64,000 nucleotides of DNA from Candidatus Mediterraneibacter pullicola. GTDB taxonomy: Bacteria > Bacillota > Clostridia > Lachnospirales > Lachnospiraceae. Positions 35,251 to 46,816 of the stretch are shown here, piece by piece. Position 1 is the first letter of the stretch. Each line of letters opens with the position of its first letter. Position numbers and translations under genes: made by a program. The stretch spans positions 62,001 to 126,000 of the forward strand of contig DXAK01000045.1 of assembly GCA_019117065.1 (NCBI GenBank), given 5' to 3'. The notes under the pieces are model-generated. The model was not told where the DNA came from. It was given only the letters and a program-made list of their open reading frames with translations, and made no database searches.

Positions 35251-36231
35251 ATGAAAAGCCTGAATGAAGATTTAAAAACAGGAAAATTTAAACAGCTCTA
35301 CCTTCTCTATGGGACGGAGGCATATTTGAAGAAGCAGTACAAAGACCGTTTCATCAAGGCTATGCTCCCGGAGGGGGATACGATGAACTATGCCTATTAC
35401 GAGGGAAAGAATACGGATATCAAAGAGGTGATCGATCTGGCGGAGACGCTGCCTTTTTTTGGTGATAGGCGCCTTATCGTGTTTGAGGATACCGGATTCT
35501 TTAAAAGCTCCGGGGCAGATCTTGCTGATTATATCAGTGACATGCCTGCGACCACATATTTTATTTTTATTGAGAATGAAGTGGATAAGCGCAGCAAGCT
35601 GTATAAGGCGGTGAAGTCGAAGGGGCATATCGTGGAGCTGGGTGCGCAGGATGAGAATACACTGCGGAAATGGGTTTTAGGCCTTGTTAAAAAGGAGGGC
35701 AGGCAGATGCAGCCTTCCGATGCCGCCTATTTCTTAAACAAGGTAGGCACGGATATGGAGAATATCACCAAAGAGCTAGAAAAGCTGGTCTGCTACTGTC
35801 TGGACAAGGAAGTGATCACAAGGGAGGATATCGACGCCATCTGCGTGACCCAGATCACCAGTCATATCTTTGAGATGGTGAATGCTGTGGCAAACAAAGA
35901 CCAGAGAAAAGCGCTGGATCTGTACTATGAGCTGCTGGCGTTAAAAGAACCACCCATGCGTATCCTGTTCCTGCTGATCAGGGAGTATCGTATCTTGTTC
36001 CATGTAAAGGCTCTCTTAAAGCAGGGATACGGCAGACAGGACATCGCTTCTAAAGCTGGACTTCACCCGTTCGCGGCAGGACGGTATATGGATCAGGCAA
36101 AGCGTTTCCATCTGTGGGAGTTGCGCGCGGTCATGGAGGAAGGCGCGGATGTGGAGCAGAGAGTTAAGACCGGGCTGTTGACAGATCACCTAGCGGTGGA
36201 GCTTTTCCTTGTGAAACATTCCGCGGCGTAA
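35251..36231 (+). CDS. holA: DNA polymerase III subunit delta
   Basis: HolA opens the sliding clamp as part of the clamp loader. The 326-residue protein starts with the typical [20 protein letters not shown] and has a Walker-like but ATPase-less fold ([15 protein letters not shown]), the middle domain with [17 protein letters not shown], and a C-terminal oligomerisation domain ending [12 protein letters not shown] 35251 is chosen; the frame stays open into comEC but those codons are not family-like. The ribosome binding site (CAAGAG) is weak, which suggests coupling to comEC translation. Confidence 0.93.
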   Translation: MKSLNEDLKTGKFKQLYLLYGTEAYLKKQYKDRFIKAMLPEGDTMNYAYYEGKNTDIKEVIDLAETLPFFGDRRLIVFEDTGFFKSSGADLADYISDMPATTYFIFIENEVDKRSKLYKAVKSKGHIVELGAQDENTLRKWVLGLVKKEGRQMQPSDAAYFLNKVGTDMENITKELEKLVCYCLDKEVITREDIDAICVTQITSHIFEMVNAVANKDQRKALDLYYELLALKEPPMRILFLLIREYRILFHVKALLKQGYGRQDIASKAGLHPFAAGRYMDQAKRFHLWELRAVMEEGADVEQRVKTGLLTDHLAVELFLVKHSAA

Positions 36232-36257
36232 TAAGAACAGATATTGGAGGAATCAAA

Positions 36258-38072
36258 TTGTCAGTTATAGATCAAAGTAAGATAAGAAATTTTTGTATCA
36301 TTGCCCATATTGATCATGGAAAGTCCACACTGGCAGACCGTATCATTGAGATGACCGGACTTCTGACTAGCCGTGAGATGCAGTCTCAGGTGTTGGACAA
36401 CATGGATCTGGAACGTGAAAGAGGAATCACCATCAAAGCGCAGGCGGTCCGCACAGTATACAAAGCGGATGACGGGGAGGAGTATATCTTTAATTTGATA
36501 GACACTCCGGGGCATGTGGATTTTAACTACGAGGTATCCAGAAGCCTTGCTGCGTGCGACGGCGCAATCCTTGTGGTGGATGCGGCGCAGGGCGTGGAGG
36601 CACAGACATTAGCGAACGTTTATCTAGCGCTGGATCATGATCTGGATGTGATGCCGGTCATCAATAAGATCGACCTGCCAAGTGCAGATCCAGACCGGGT
36701 GAAGGAGGAGATCGAGGACGTCATCGGGATTGAGGCGGACGATGCTCCGCTGATCTCGGCAAAGACAGGGCTGAATGTCCACGATGTGCTAGAGCAGATC
36801 GTGAAGAAGATCCCCGCGCCTAAGGGGGACGCAGACGCTCCTCTTCGGGCACTCATCTTTGATTCCAAATATGATTCATACAAGGGAGTAATTGTATTCT
36901 GCCGTATAAAAGAGGGAAGTGTGCGCAAAGGTACACCGATCCTTATGATGGCGACAGGAGCAAAGGCAGAAGTCGTGGAGGTCGGAACATTTGGTGCGGG
37001 ACAGTTCATTCCCTGTGAGGAGCTAGAGGCCGGCATGGTAGGCTATATTACAGCGAGCCTGAAAAATGTCAAAGAGACCCGTGTGGGTGACACGATCACA
37101 GATGCTTCAAGACCATGCGAGAAGCCGCTGCCGGGTTATAAGAAGGTAAATCCCATGGTATACTGCGGGCTTTATCCCGCCGATGGAGCGAAGTACCCGG
37201 ATCTTAGGGACGCTCTAGAGAAGCTGCAGCTTAATGACGCGGCGCTCCAGTTTGAGGCGGAGACATCTGTTGCCCTCGGGTTTGGATTCCGATGCGGTTT
37301 CTTAGGGCTTCTCCATCTGGAGATCATACAGGAACGTCTGGAGCGGGAGTATAATCTGGATCTTGTGACGACGGCGCCCAGCGTTATCTATAAAATACAC
37401 AAGACAAACGGGGAAGCGGTTGATCTGACGAACCCGACCAACATGCCGGACCCGGCGGAGATCGATTATATGGAAGAGCCAATGGTAAAAGCGGAGATTA
37501 TGGTGACCTCAGAGTATATCGGGGCGATCATGGATCTGTGTCAGGAGAGAAGGGGAATCTATCAGGGCATGGAGTATATCGAGGAAAAGCGTGCGGTGCT
37601 TAATTATCATCTGCCTCTTAACGAGATCATCTATGATTTCTTTGACGCGCTGAAATCCAGATCAAGGGGGTACGCATCCTTTGACTATGAGATGATGGGA
37701 TATCAGAGGTCAGAACTTGTGAAGCTGGATATCCTTATCAACCGGGAAGAGGTGGACGCCTTATCCTTCATTGTATTTGCAGGAAGTGCATATGAGAGGG
37801 GAAGAAGGATGTGTGAGAAACTAAAGCAGGAGATCCCCAGACAGCTCTTTGAGATTCCGATTCAGGCGGCGATCGGCAGCAAGATCATCGCCCGTGAGAC
37901 TGTGAAGGCGATGCGCAAGGATGTGTTGGCGAAATGCTACGGCGGTGATATCTCGCGTAAGAAGAAGCTTCTGGAGAAACAGAAGGAAGGCAAGAAGCGT
38001 ATGCGTCAGGTGGGAAATGTGGAGATCCCGCAGAAAGCGTTCATGAGCGTATTGAAACTGGACGACGACTGA
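36258..38072 (+). CDS. lepA: Elongation factor 4 (LepA), ribosomal back-translocase GTPase
   Basis: LepA binds stalled ribosomes and uses GTP to promote back-translocation. The 604-residue protein has the G domain with AHIDHGKST (residues about 17-25), switch [10 protein letters not shown] and NKIDLP, the EF-G-like domains, and the LepA-specific C-terminus ([21 protein letters not shown] segment, here [13 protein letters not shown]). It starts at TTG 36258 with TATTGGAGGAATCAAA as ribosome binding site. The stop at 38070-38072 is followed 59 bases later by hemW, the standard lepA-hemW order of Gram-positive bacteria. Confidence 0.97.
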   Translation: MSVIDQSKIRNFCIIAHIDHGKSTLADRIIEMTGLLTSREMQSQVLDNMDLERERGITIKAQAVRTVYKADDGEEYIFNLIDTPGHVDFNYEVSRSLAACDGAILVVDAAQGVEAQTLANVYLALDHDLDVMPVINKIDLPSADPDRVKEEIEDVIGIEADDAPLISAKTGLNVHDVLEQIVKKIPAPKGDADAPLRALIFDSKYDSYKGVIVFCRIKEGSVRKGTPILMMATGAKAEVVEVGTFGAGQFIPCEELEAGMVGYITASLKNVKETRVGDTITDASRPCEKPLPGYKKVNPMVYCGLYPADGAKYPDLRDALEKLQLNDAALQFEAETSVALGFGFRCGFLGLLHLEIIQERLEREYNLDLVTTAPSVIYKIHKTNGEAVDLTNPTNMPDPAEIDYMEEPMVKAEIMVTSEYIGAIMDLCQERRGIYQGMEYIEEKRAVLNYHLPLNEIIYDFFDALKSRSRGYASFDYEMMGYQRSELVKLDILINREEVDALSFIVFAGSAYERGRRMCEKLKQEIPRQLFEIPIQAAIGSKIIARETVKAMRKDVLAKCYGGDISRKKKLLEKQKEGKKRMRQVGNVEIPQKAFMSVLKLDDD

Positions 38073-38131
38073 TGGCGTACCGTTGCAGAATAGCGTATAG
38101 CGGTGTGTATATAAGAAAAAGAGATTTATAT

Positions 38132-39424
38132 ATGAATAAAAAAGAACTGGAACTATATGTGCATATTCCATTCTGTGTGAGGAAATGTGCCTACTGTGAT
38201 TTCCTGTCGTTCCCCTCGGGGGAGCATGAGAGAGCGTCCTATGTGGATGCTCTCCTTGAGGAGATCAAAGAACAGAAAGACAATTTTAAAGATTATTTTG
38301 TGACAACAGTATTTTTAGGCGGCGGCACTCCCTCGTTATTGCGGGAGGATGACACCGCCCGTATTTTTGATGCTCTGTGGGAGAACTTTGATATTAGCAG
38401 AAGTGCAGAGATCACGCTGGAAGTGAATCCGGGAACCGTGACCGGGAAGAAAGCGGCTGTGTGGAAGGCATGCGGCATGAACCGCCTGAGCATAGGGCTT
38501 CAGTCCGTAAATGACGGGGAGCTTAAGATGCTGGGGCGCATCCATACTTTTAAGGAATTTCTAGATACATGGAGGATTGTAAGGGAGAAGGGGTTTGACA
38601 ATATCAATATCGACTTGATCTCAGCCATTCCCGGCCAGACGGTGCAAAGCTGGGAGAAGACCCTGCGCACGATAGCTGAGCTGGGGGCGGAGCACATTTC
38701 GGCGTACAGTCTGATTATCGAGGAGGGAACGTCCTTTTACAGGCTGTATGGGGAAGTTCATAATTCGGATGGGGAAACCCCTGCTTCATGTGCGGAAAAG
38801 AACGGGGGAGCGTCAGGCATCCCGCCTCTTCCCGGGGAGGATGCCGAGCGAGAAATATACAAAAGTACCGGGCGCATCCTAAAGGAATACGGTTATCACA
38901 GGTACGAGATTTCCAACTATGCGAAAGAGGGATATGAGTGCCGTCATAATCTCGGCTACTGGGAGAGGAAGGAGTACCTCGGGCTTGGACTCGGGGCGTC
39001 GTCCCTGATCAGTGAACACCGCTTTCACAATACGGAGAACATGGAGCGGTATCTGCAAATATTCGGAAAACATTCCGTTCTGGCAGGAAGCGGCAGCAGG
39101 GCTACAAGCCCTCGTACATTTCCGGCGGGCGGGAATGGTACAAATCCGCAGATGCTCCCGACGGGGGCTGCCGCGGAAGATGTAGAAGCGCTTTCCGTGT
39201 CGGAACAGATGGAAGAATCCATTTTTCTCGGCCTGCGCAAGACGGAAGGTATCTCCTGCCGTGAGTTCAGGGAAAAGTTCGGACAGACTTTGGATGAAGT
39301 ATACGGGGAACAGATTCGACGTTTTGAGAAGCTCGGGCTGATGGAGAGGGAAAAGGACCGGCTTAGACTAACAGAGCGCGGGATCGATGTGAGTAATTCT
39401 ATATTTGTGGAATTTATGCTGTAA
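38132..39424 (+). CDS. hemW: Radical SAM heme chaperone HemW
   Basis: HemW is related to oxygen-independent coproporphyrinogen oxidase, but acts as a heme chaperone. This 430-residue protein has the radical SAM cluster motif Cys15-x3-Cys19-x2-Cys22 (FCVRKCAYCDF), GGGTPSLL near residue 69, and the C-terminal winged-helix domain. It lacks the extra fourth cysteine after the motif (CDF), as HemW does. Two stretches, about residues 205-240 and 318-350, are Gly/Ala/Pro/Ser-rich and look like species-specific insertions. ATG 38132 is preferred over an in-frame ATG at 38072. The ribosome binding site is weak. Confidence 0.93.
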   Translation: MNKKELELYVHIPFCVRKCAYCDFLSFPSGEHERASYVDALLEEIKEQKDNFKDYFVTTVFLGGGTPSLLREDDTARIFDALWENFDISRSAEITLEVNPGTVTGKKAAVWKACGMNRLSIGLQSVNDGELKMLGRIHTFKEFLDTWRIVREKGFDNINIDLISAIPGQTVQSWEKTLRTIAELGAEHISAYSLIIEEGTSFYRLYGEVHNSDGETPASCAEKNGGASGIPPLPGEDAEREIYKSTGRILKEYGYHRYEISNYAKEGYECRHNLGYWERKEYLGLGLGASSLISEHRFHNTENMERYLQIFGKHSVLAGSGSRATSPRTFPAGGNGTNPQMLPTGAAAEDVEALSVSEQMEESIFLGLRKTEGISCREFREKFGQTLDEVYGEQIRRFEKLGLMEREKDRLRLTERGIDVSNSIFVEFML

Positions 39425-39520
39425 AATACGTCTTTAGAACATAGATAAGGTACGTTCCCGGAACTGTATCATATCGCAAAACCGTTCCGCTCTACTTCAA
39501 AGATTTGGGCGGATATAACA

Positions 39521-39563
39521 AGATAGGCTGATGTGCGACCAAAGGGTCTACATCAGCCTATCT
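39521..39563. terminator. Terminator-like hairpin between hemW and the nitrilase gene
   Basis: AGATAGGCTGATGT (39521-39534) pairs exactly with ACATCAGCCTATCT (39550-39563), a 14-bp stem with a 15-base loop followed by TTAAC. It lies between two convergent genes and can serve both. The remaining bases to 39666 show nothing recognisable. Confidence 0.75.
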
Positions 39564-39666
39564 TTAACATCCGGCTCAAATGCTTTTCAGAACGCTCTCA
39601 CTTAAAGTTTTGCTTTATGACACAGCCTTGGGAACTTCTTTATCCATGCCGGGGAACAAGAATCAA

Positions 39667-40548
39667 TTATTCCCGATAATCACTTCTGATAAATGGCTCG
39701 TCGATTTTCGATTCGGTCAAGAGTTTATATTTTTTAGGATGCCGGTAGGCATTGCCGAATGTTTCATGTTCACGATACTCACGCAGCTGGTCTAAATCAA
39801 GCTTGGCAATATAGATTCCTTCTTCTTCACCTGCCTGAAGAATACAGGTATCTCTTGAACCGCTTTCATCCGGCAAATAAGCAACGCCATCAAATACACT
39901 TGAGTTACCGTTGCAGTCCGGCACGGTTTCAGGGTAATTGCAGGTGGCGACAGCCAGCATATTTTCAAACGCTCTGGCGCGAAGCTGAGAAAGACGGTTT
40001 ATTTCCATCGGGCAGGCATTTGGAACAAGAATAAGTTCCGCGCCTTTTAACATGAGGATTCTTGCGCTTTCGGGAAATTCTCTGTCATAACAGATCATTG
40101 CGCCTGTTTTTATTTTGCCGCAGGGTGTATCAAGTGTTGTAACATAAAAGTTTTCGCCCGGTGTCAGATTTCGTTCTACATCAAAATCACACGTATGTAC
40201 TTTTGCATAAACAAATTTCAATTCTCCGTATCTGTCAAAAAGGGCAAGTGAATTACGGGGGGAATCTTCATATTTTTCAAGGAAGGTAATTCCGATAGCC
40301 ATATCAAGCTGCTTTGCAAGTCTGCCAAAAGAACTGATAAAATCGCTGTCGATAGAAATAGCGTCTTTTTTCCATTCATCAACAGGTCTGTTATAAATGT
40401 TATATCCGTTGCTCCACATTTCAGGAAACAGTGCGATGTCGGCACCGTTTTCTTTTGCCTTTTTACAGTACATGATTCCTTTTTCAAGATTTTCTTTTAG
40501 ATTTTTGTAAGGTGCAATTTGCAATAATGCAATGTTTAACACGCTCAT
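39667..40548 (-). CDS. Carbon-nitrogen hydrolase (nitrilase superfamily)
   Basis: A 293-residue hydrolase with the complete nitrilase catalytic triad: Glu43 (LFPEMW), Lys116 (YAKVHTCDF) and Cys153 (AMICYDREFPE). The general form and length fit amidases such as N-carbamoylputrescine amidase or omega-amidase, which cut C-N bonds of amides. AAAGGGGAATTGAAACA precedes the ATG. Codon use is AT-rich compared with hemW and hrcA, suggesting more recent acquisition. It stands alone on the minus strand, ending near a convergent terminator. Substrate unknown. Confidence 0.9.
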   Translation of the reverse strand: MSVLNIALLQIAPYKNLKENLEKGIMYCKKAKENGADIALFPEMWSNGYNIYNRPVDEWKKDAISIDSDFISSFGRLAKQLDMAIGITFLEKYEDSPRNSLALFDRYGELKFVYAKVHTCDFDVERNLTPGENFYVTTLDTPCGKIKTGAMICYDREFPESARILMLKGAELILVPNACPMEINRLSQLRARAFENMLAVATCNYPETVPDCNGNSSVFDGVAYLPDESGSRDTCILQAGEEEGIYIAKLDLDQLREYREHETFGNAYRHPKKYKLLTESKIDEPFIRSDYRE

Positions 40549-40576
40549 TGTTTCAATTCCCCTTTCAGATTAGAAA

Positions 40577-41137
40577 TCAAACGGTATCTTTTATATTTTT
40601 TCTGCATTTCCGGTACTGATACCCGAGAGAGCACAAAACTGTCGCATAGATAATGCACGCCACTGACAGTACAAATACAAATATTTCTGAATAAGGCGAT
40701 GCGGAAAAGATATTGAACAGGAGGCTCGGGAGAAGTCCGGCTAAGAAGAGCAGGGTAAGGGGCAGTATCCGCCATCTGTATACCCGCTCGATCATATCAA
40801 GACGCGATTCGTCGTCACAGAAGATTTCTTCCTGACCATGCATCTTGGAAACCGGTTTGCGAAAATAGCTGTATCCCGCAAAATCCTGAAGGTATTCCCA
40901 TCCGCAGTCGCGGAACATCTCAACATATTCGTCTTTGTGCGCCAGACCGTCAGGATTGTAATCAAGCTGGTAGATTACGTCTTCCGGCTCGCATTTTTTA
41001 AAATGGTATACACCGGCGGATGTGACCCCGGTAAATCTCCAGCCCGTCAGGTGCTGCATGCGCAGATATGCCTCCTCCTTTTTCCACGCCGCGATGCTGA
41101 AAAAGCGGAGTTCTTTTTTCTCTTCCTTCATCTTCAT
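40577..41137 (-). CDS. DUF2812-domain membrane protein
   Basis: This 186-residue protein begins with a soluble DUF2812-like region (about 1-115; EEAYLRMQHLTGWRFTGV, YHFKKCEPEDVIYQLDYNPD, FRDCGWEYLQDFAGYSYFRK) and ends with two membrane helices and a basic tail. Proteins of this kind are regularly encoded right after PadR regulators in Clostridia. Its ATG overlaps the PadR stop (ATGA), with GAAGGAGGTCAG upstream, so the pair is translationally coupled. The soluble part may sense something at the membrane; function is unknown. Confidence 0.88.
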   Translation of the reverse strand: MKMKEEKKELRFFSIAAWKKEEAYLRMQHLTGWRFTGVTSAGVYHFKKCEPEDVIYQLDYNPDGLAHKDEYVEMFRDCGWEYLQDFAGYSYFRKPVSKMHGQEEIFCDDESRLDMIERVYRWRILPLTLLFLAGLLPSLLFNIFSASPYSEIFVFVLSVACIIYATVLCSLGYQYRKCRKNIKDTV

Positions 41138-41448
41138 CTGACCTCCTTCATATTGCGGTAAAGACGTTCGATTCTCTTCATCTCGAGATCGAGGACCTGC
41201 CTGCCGAGTTCGGTGATGTGATAGATCTTCCGTTTTTCTTCCTCGCGGACAAAACGGATCAGACCGTCCTTTTCCATCTTGGAGAGACTGCCGTACATCG
41301 TACCCGGGCTTAACAGGATCTCGCCGTCCGTCAGTTCCTCCACCTTTCGGACGATGCCGTATCCGTGCGAGTCTTCCCGCAGGCAGAGCAGGATATAGAA
41401 TCCCGTTTCCGTCATCGGGACATAGACCTTTTTAATATGAGCATTCAT
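41134..41448 (-). CDS. PadR-family transcriptional regulator
   Basis: A compact 104-residue regulator with the PadR winged helix: MTETGFYILLCLREDSHGYG near the N-terminus, LLSPGTMYGSLSKMEKDGLI, and YHITELGRQVL, followed by a C-terminal dimerisation helix. The predicted start is ATG 41448, after ACAGGAGTGGTTTT. It is first in a two-gene operon with the DUF2812 gene. Its promoter contains ACTGCGATA repeats and a palindrome across the start site, which fits self-repression. Confidence 0.93.
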   Translation of the reverse strand: MNAHIKKVYVPMTETGFYILLCLREDSHGYGIVRKVEELTDGEILLSPGTMYGSLSKMEKDGLIRFVREEEKRKIYHITELGRQVLDLEMKRIERLYRNMKEVR

Positions 41449-41492
41449 AAAACCACTCCTGTGTCAAATCGGTTTCTCGCATTTAGTGCGAT

Positions 41493-41547
41493 GTATCGTA
41501 CTGCGATACTGTGATTTTAATATAGCACTGCGATATATATGTGTCAA
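41493..41547 (-). promoter_or_regulatory. Promoter and operator of the padR-DUF2812 operon
   Basis: On the minus strand TTGACA (41547-41542), exactly 17 bases, then TATATT (41524-41519): an almost ideal sigma-A promoter. ACTGCGATA occurs at 41500-41508 and again at 41527-41535, and GTATCG (41493-41498) pairs with CGATAC (41504-41509). The repeats lie in the spacer and over the start site, as expected for a PadR repressor operator. Confidence 0.75.
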
Positions 41548-41578
41548 CATTCGATTTCTAAAAAATGTAGAAACACTG

Positions 41579-41607
41579 TTGACAAATAGAAATCCGGGTG
41601 CTATCTT
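41579..41607 (+). promoter_or_regulatory. Promoter of the hrcA-grpE-dnaK operon
   Basis: Perfect TTGACA (41579-41584), 17 bases, TATCTT (41602-41607). Start predicted near 41614, so the CIRCE element sits just downstream within the leader. Confidence 0.75.
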
Positions 41608-41622
41608 AATATACGAAAGGTG

Positions 41623-41649
41623 TTAGCACTCAAAACGAGGGAGTGCTAA
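41623..41649. promoter_or_regulatory. CIRCE operator (HrcA binding site)
   Basis: TTAGCACTC (41623-41631), nine bases, GAGTGCTAA (41641-41649): an exact match to the CIRCE consensus. HrcA bound here represses the heat-shock operon in the absence of stress. Confidence 0.98.
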
Positions 41650-41671
41650 TAGCGAGAAAGGAGGCAGAACT

Positions 41672-42721
41672 GTGGCGGTCGATACATCGTTGAGCGAAAG
41701 AAAACTTATCATATTAAAAGCGATCATACAGAACTACCTTGAGACCGGGGAGCCGGTCGGCTCGCGGACGCTTTCAAAATATACGGAGCTGAACTTAAGC
41801 TCCGCGACGATCCGCAACGAGATGGCGGATCTGGAGGATCTCGGATATATTTTCCAGCCCCATACGTCAGCGGGCAGGATTCCTTCAGACAAAGGATACC
41901 GTCTCTATGTGGATATGCTGATGGAAGAGAAAGAGCAGGAGATCACACAGCGCGAGGATGCTATGCTGGAGAAGGCTGACAAAGTGGAAAAAGTTCTTCA
42001 GCAGGCGGCGAAGGTGCTCGCCTCTAACACGAATTACGCGACCATGGTCTCATCGCCGGTCAACAGCCGTAACACTCTGAAGTTCATCCAGCTTTCACAG
42101 GTGGATGCGGAGCAGATCGTGGCGGTGATCGTGCTTGGTGGAAACGTGATTAAGAATAAGATTATCGAGGTCGGTGAAACACTAAGCAATGAAAATCTCT
42201 TAAAGCTGAATATGTTGCTCAACACGACACTGAACGGGATGCCTATTGACCAAATCACACTGGGGCTCATCGCCAGGCTGAAAGAGCAGGCAGGTATTCA
42301 CAGCGAGGTCGTCGGAAATGTACTGGACGCCGTGGCAGAGATTATTCATGTGGAAGATGATATGAAGATCTATACCAGTGGCACGACGAACATCTTCAAG
42401 TATCCGGAACTCAGCGACAAGCAGAGCGCGCAGGAAATTATCAGTGCGTTTGAAGAAAAGCAGCAGCTTGCCGATTTGGTGACAGAGACTCTGGCCAGCG
42501 AGAACAATCACGGGATTCAAGTGTACATCGGGGACGAGGCCCCGGTTAAGACGATGAAGGATTGCAGCGTGGTGACTGCGACTTATGAACTGGGCGCGGG
42601 TATGAAGGGAACCATCGGCATCATCGGTCCGAAACGGATGGATTATGAACATGTTATGAAGACGCTGAAGACTTTGCAAGGTGAGTTGGATGCGATATAC
42701 AATAAAAACCCGAAAGAATAG
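41672..42721 (+). CDS. hrcA: Heat-inducible transcription repressor HrcA
   Basis: HrcA represses class I heat-shock genes by binding CIRCE; GroEL helps it fold. The 349-residue protein has the N-terminal winged helix (ERKLIILKAIIQNYLETGEP, then VGSRTLSKYTELNLSSATIRNEM), the PHTSAGRIPSDKGYRLYVD segment near residue 70, and the C-terminal GAF-like/dimerisation region. It starts at GTG 41672, ten bases after AAAGGAGGC. It is the first gene of the operon it controls, 22 bases after a perfect CIRCE site. Confidence 0.97.
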   Translation: MAVDTSLSERKLIILKAIIQNYLETGEPVGSRTLSKYTELNLSSATIRNEMADLEDLGYIFQPHTSAGRIPSDKGYRLYVDMLMEEKEQEITQREDAMLEKADKVEKVLQQAAKVLASNTNYATMVSSPVNSRNTLKFIQLSQVDAEQIVAVIVLGGNVIKNKIIEVGETLSNENLLKLNMLLNTTLNGMPIDQITLGLIARLKEQAGIHSEVVGNVLDAVAEIIHVEDDMKIYTSGTTNIFKYPELSDKQSAQEIISAFEEKQQLADLVTETLASENNHGIQVYIGDEAPVKTMKDCSVVTATYELGAGMKGTIGIIGPKRMDYEHVMKTLKTLQGELDAIYNKNPKE

Positions 42722-42736
42722 GAAGGTGGAAAGCTG

Positions 42737-43471
42737 GTGAGTGAAAAGATGAGCAAGGAAGATATGGTGAAGGAAGCAGTTGAGGAAGCAAAGGCAAAGG
42801 CGGCCGAGGAGGCTGTGCAGTCCGAAGAATCCGCGGATGAGTCAGAAGCGGGTGCAGCTGCGCAAGACGCTCAGGAAAAGGAAAAAGATGCAGACGCGGC
42901 CGGAGATGATGTGGACGGCGGCGACAGCGCGGAAGAAGACAGTGATGACTCTGACGATATGACAGAAGGCTCTGGGGAAGAGGATGCTTCTAAGAATGAG
43001 AAAAGGAAACTCTTCGGCAAGAAGAACAAGAAAGATAAGAAAGACGAGAAGATTGAAGAACTGACAGACCGTCTGACCCGTCAGATGGCAGAGTTTGATA
43101 ATTTCCGTAAACGTACGGAAAAGGAAAAATCCCAGATGTACGAGATTGGCGCGAAGGATATCATAGAGAAGATCCTTCCGATTGTAGATAATTTCGAGCG
43201 AGGGCTCGGATCCATGAATGAAGAAGAAAAAGCGACTCCTTTTGCGGAGGGGATGGAGAAGATCTACAAGCAGCTTATGACTACGCTGGAAAGCTTAGGA
43301 GTGAAGCCCATCGATGCGGTGGGTCAGGAGTTCAATCCAGACTTCCACAACGCGGTGATGCACGTGGAGGATGAGGAACTGGACGAGAATATTATCGCTG
43401 AGGAGTTCCAGAAAGGCTACATGTATCGTGACAGCGTCGTGAGACACAGCATGGTAAAAGTAGCAAATTAA
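42737..43471 (+). CDS. grpE: GrpE, nucleotide exchange factor of DnaK
   Basis: GrpE releases ADP from DnaK. The 244-residue protein has a long, very acidic N-terminal extension (about residues 15-80), a basic patch (KRKLFGKKNKKDKKD), the coiled-coil LTDRLTRQMAEFDNFRKRTEKE in pieces near 105-125, and the C-terminal beta domain ending RHSMVKVAN. The acidic tail makes it longer than the usual 190-200 residues. Start is GTG 42737 after GGAAGGTGGAAAGCTG. It follows hrcA by 15 bases. Confidence 0.95.
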   Translation: MSEKMSKEDMVKEAVEEAKAKAAEEAVQSEESADESEAGAAAQDAQEKEKDADAAGDDVDGGDSAEEDSDDSDDMTEGSGEEDASKNEKRKLFGKKNKKDKKDEKIEELTDRLTRQMAEFDNFRKRTEKEKSQMYEIGAKDIIEKILPIVDNFERGLGSMNEEEKATPFAEGMEKIYKQLMTTLESLGVKPIDAVGQEFNPDFHNAVMHVEDEELDENIIAEEFQKGYMYRDSVVRHSMVKVAN

Positions 43472-43506
43472 GACGGTTTTAACAATATTTAGTATAAAAC
43501 AAATAA

Positions 43507-45402
<1,896 letters not shown>

Positions 45403-45429
45403 GTATCGTTTAAGTGATGTGAAACTTTC

Positions 45430-45515
45430 GGAGAAACGGGGATACCCCGGAACTATTTCTCCAGATAAAAAAGAGGATTCTACGGGGTTGCAAAACAGCT
45501 TCGTAGAATTTTCTT
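45430..45515 (+). terminator. Two hairpins between dnaK and dnaJ
   Basis: GGAGAAA (45430-45436) pairs with TTTCTCC (45456-45462) around an inner GGGG/CCCC stem. A second 14-bp stem, 45471-45484 with 45502-45515 (two G-T wobbles), follows. Lacking a long T run downstream, they probably attenuate or process the mRNA so that dnaJ is made in smaller amounts than dnaK. Confidence 0.6.
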
Positions 45516-45557
45516 GAGATTATATAAAAAGCGTATGTACGCAGTAGGAGACACTTT

Positions 45558-46742
45558 ATGGCAGAGGTAAAGAGAGATTATTACGAAGTGCTCGGCGTAG
45601 GCAAGGATGCCGACGACGCAGCGATCAAAAAAGCATACCGTGTGCTCGCGAAGAGGTATCATCCGGATATGAATCCGGGGGATCAGGAGGCGGAGAAAAA
45701 ATTCAAGGAAGCTTCCGAAGCGTATGCCGTTTTGAGCGATCCTGAAAAACGCCGACAGTACGACCAGTTCGGCCATGCGGCGTTTGAGGGCGGAGCAGGC
45801 GGTGCAGGCGGCTTCGGTGGATTCGACTTCAGCGGCGCGGATTTCAGCGATATTTTCGGAGATATCTTTGGAGATTTGTTTGGAAGCTCGCGCAGAGGCG
45901 CTCGCGGCGGCAACGGGCCAATGAAAGGTCCGAATATCAGGAAGAGCATCCGTATAACATTTGAGGAGGCTGTTTTCGGCTGTGAGAAGGAACTGGATCT
46001 GGTCTTAAAAGACCCCTGCGAAGATTGTCACGGAACAGGTGCGAAACCGGGTACTTCCCCGGAGACATGTCCGAAATGCGGCGGAAGAGGTCAGGTTGTC
46101 TATACTTCCCAATCCTTCTTCGGTACGGTTCAGAATGTGCAGACATGTCCAAATTGCGGCGGATCGGGGAAGGTCATTAAGGAGAAGTGCCCGAAATGTT
46201 CTGGAAGCGGCTATACGGCAAGCAGAAAGAAGATACAGGTGACGATTCCTGCGGGAATCGACAATGGGCAGAGTGTCCGCATCCGTGACAAAGGAGAGCC
46301 GGGCGTAAATGGCGGGCCTAGAGGCGATCTGCTCGTGGAAGTAAATGTTTCCAGACATCCGATATTCCAGAGGCAGGATGTGCACATTTTCTCCACAGTG
46401 CTGATCTCATTCGCGGTGGCCGCGCTTGGCGGCGATGTACGGATTCCGACGGTGGACGGAGATGTGATATACACCGTGAAGCCGGGAACAAAAACGGATA
46501 CAAAAGTGCGTCTGAAAGGAAAGGGCGTTCCATCGCTTCGCAATTCGCAGGTCAGAGGTGACCATTATGTGACGCTTGTCATCCAGACGCCGGAAAGATT
46601 GAGCGCGGAAGCGAAGGAAGCGCTACGCAAGTTCGACGAGTTGACAGGAAATACCCTCCGGCAGACTGCAGGGGCAGAGAAACCGGAAAAGAAGAAAAAG
46701 AAAGGCTTCATGGATAAAGTAAAAGAGGCCTTTGAGGAATAA
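45558..46742 (+). CDS. dnaJ: Chaperone DnaJ (Hsp40)
   Basis: DnaJ delivers substrates to DnaK and stimulates its ATPase. The 394-residue type I protein has a J domain with the HPD motif ([10 protein letters not shown] near residue 34), a Gly/Phe-rich region ([18 protein letters not shown] in part), four CxxCxGxG zinc repeats ([32 protein letters not shown], about 155-220), and the C-terminal binding domain. GTAGGAGACACTTT precedes ATG 45558. It completes the hrcA-grpE-dnaK-dnaJ unit. Confidence 0.98.
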   Translation: MAEVKRDYYEVLGVGKDADDAAIKKAYRVLAKRYHPDMNPGDQEAEKKFKEASEAYAVLSDPEKRRQYDQFGHAAFEGGAGGAGGFGGFDFSGADFSDIFGDIFGDLFGSSRRGARGGNGPMKGPNIRKSIRITFEEAVFGCEKELDLVLKDPCEDCHGTGAKPGTSPETCPKCGGRGQVVYTSQSFFGTVQNVQTCPNCGGSGKVIKEKCPKCSGSGYTASRKKIQVTIPAGIDNGQSVRIRDKGEPGVNGGPRGDLLVEVNVSRHPIFQRQDVHIFSTVLISFAVAALGGDVRIPTVDGDVIYTVKPGTKTDTKVRLKGKGVPSLRNSQVRGDHYVTLVIQTPERLSAEAKEALRKFDELTGNTLRQTAGAEKPEKKKKKGFMDKVKEAFEE

Positions 46743-46759
46743 GAAAGAAATTTACATCA

Positions 46760-46816
46760 AAAGATCTCTGAAGAAATGGAGGCATATTTTGCCACGGTTT
46801 CTCCGGGGATCTTTTG
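46760..46816 (+). terminator. Terminator of the heat-shock operon
   Basis: An 18-base arm starting AAAAGATC (46760-46767) pairs, with three G-T wobbles, with the arm ending GATCTTTT (46809-46816); an inner GGC/GCC hairpin extends it. The 3' arm itself supplies a T run. Confidence 0.85.
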
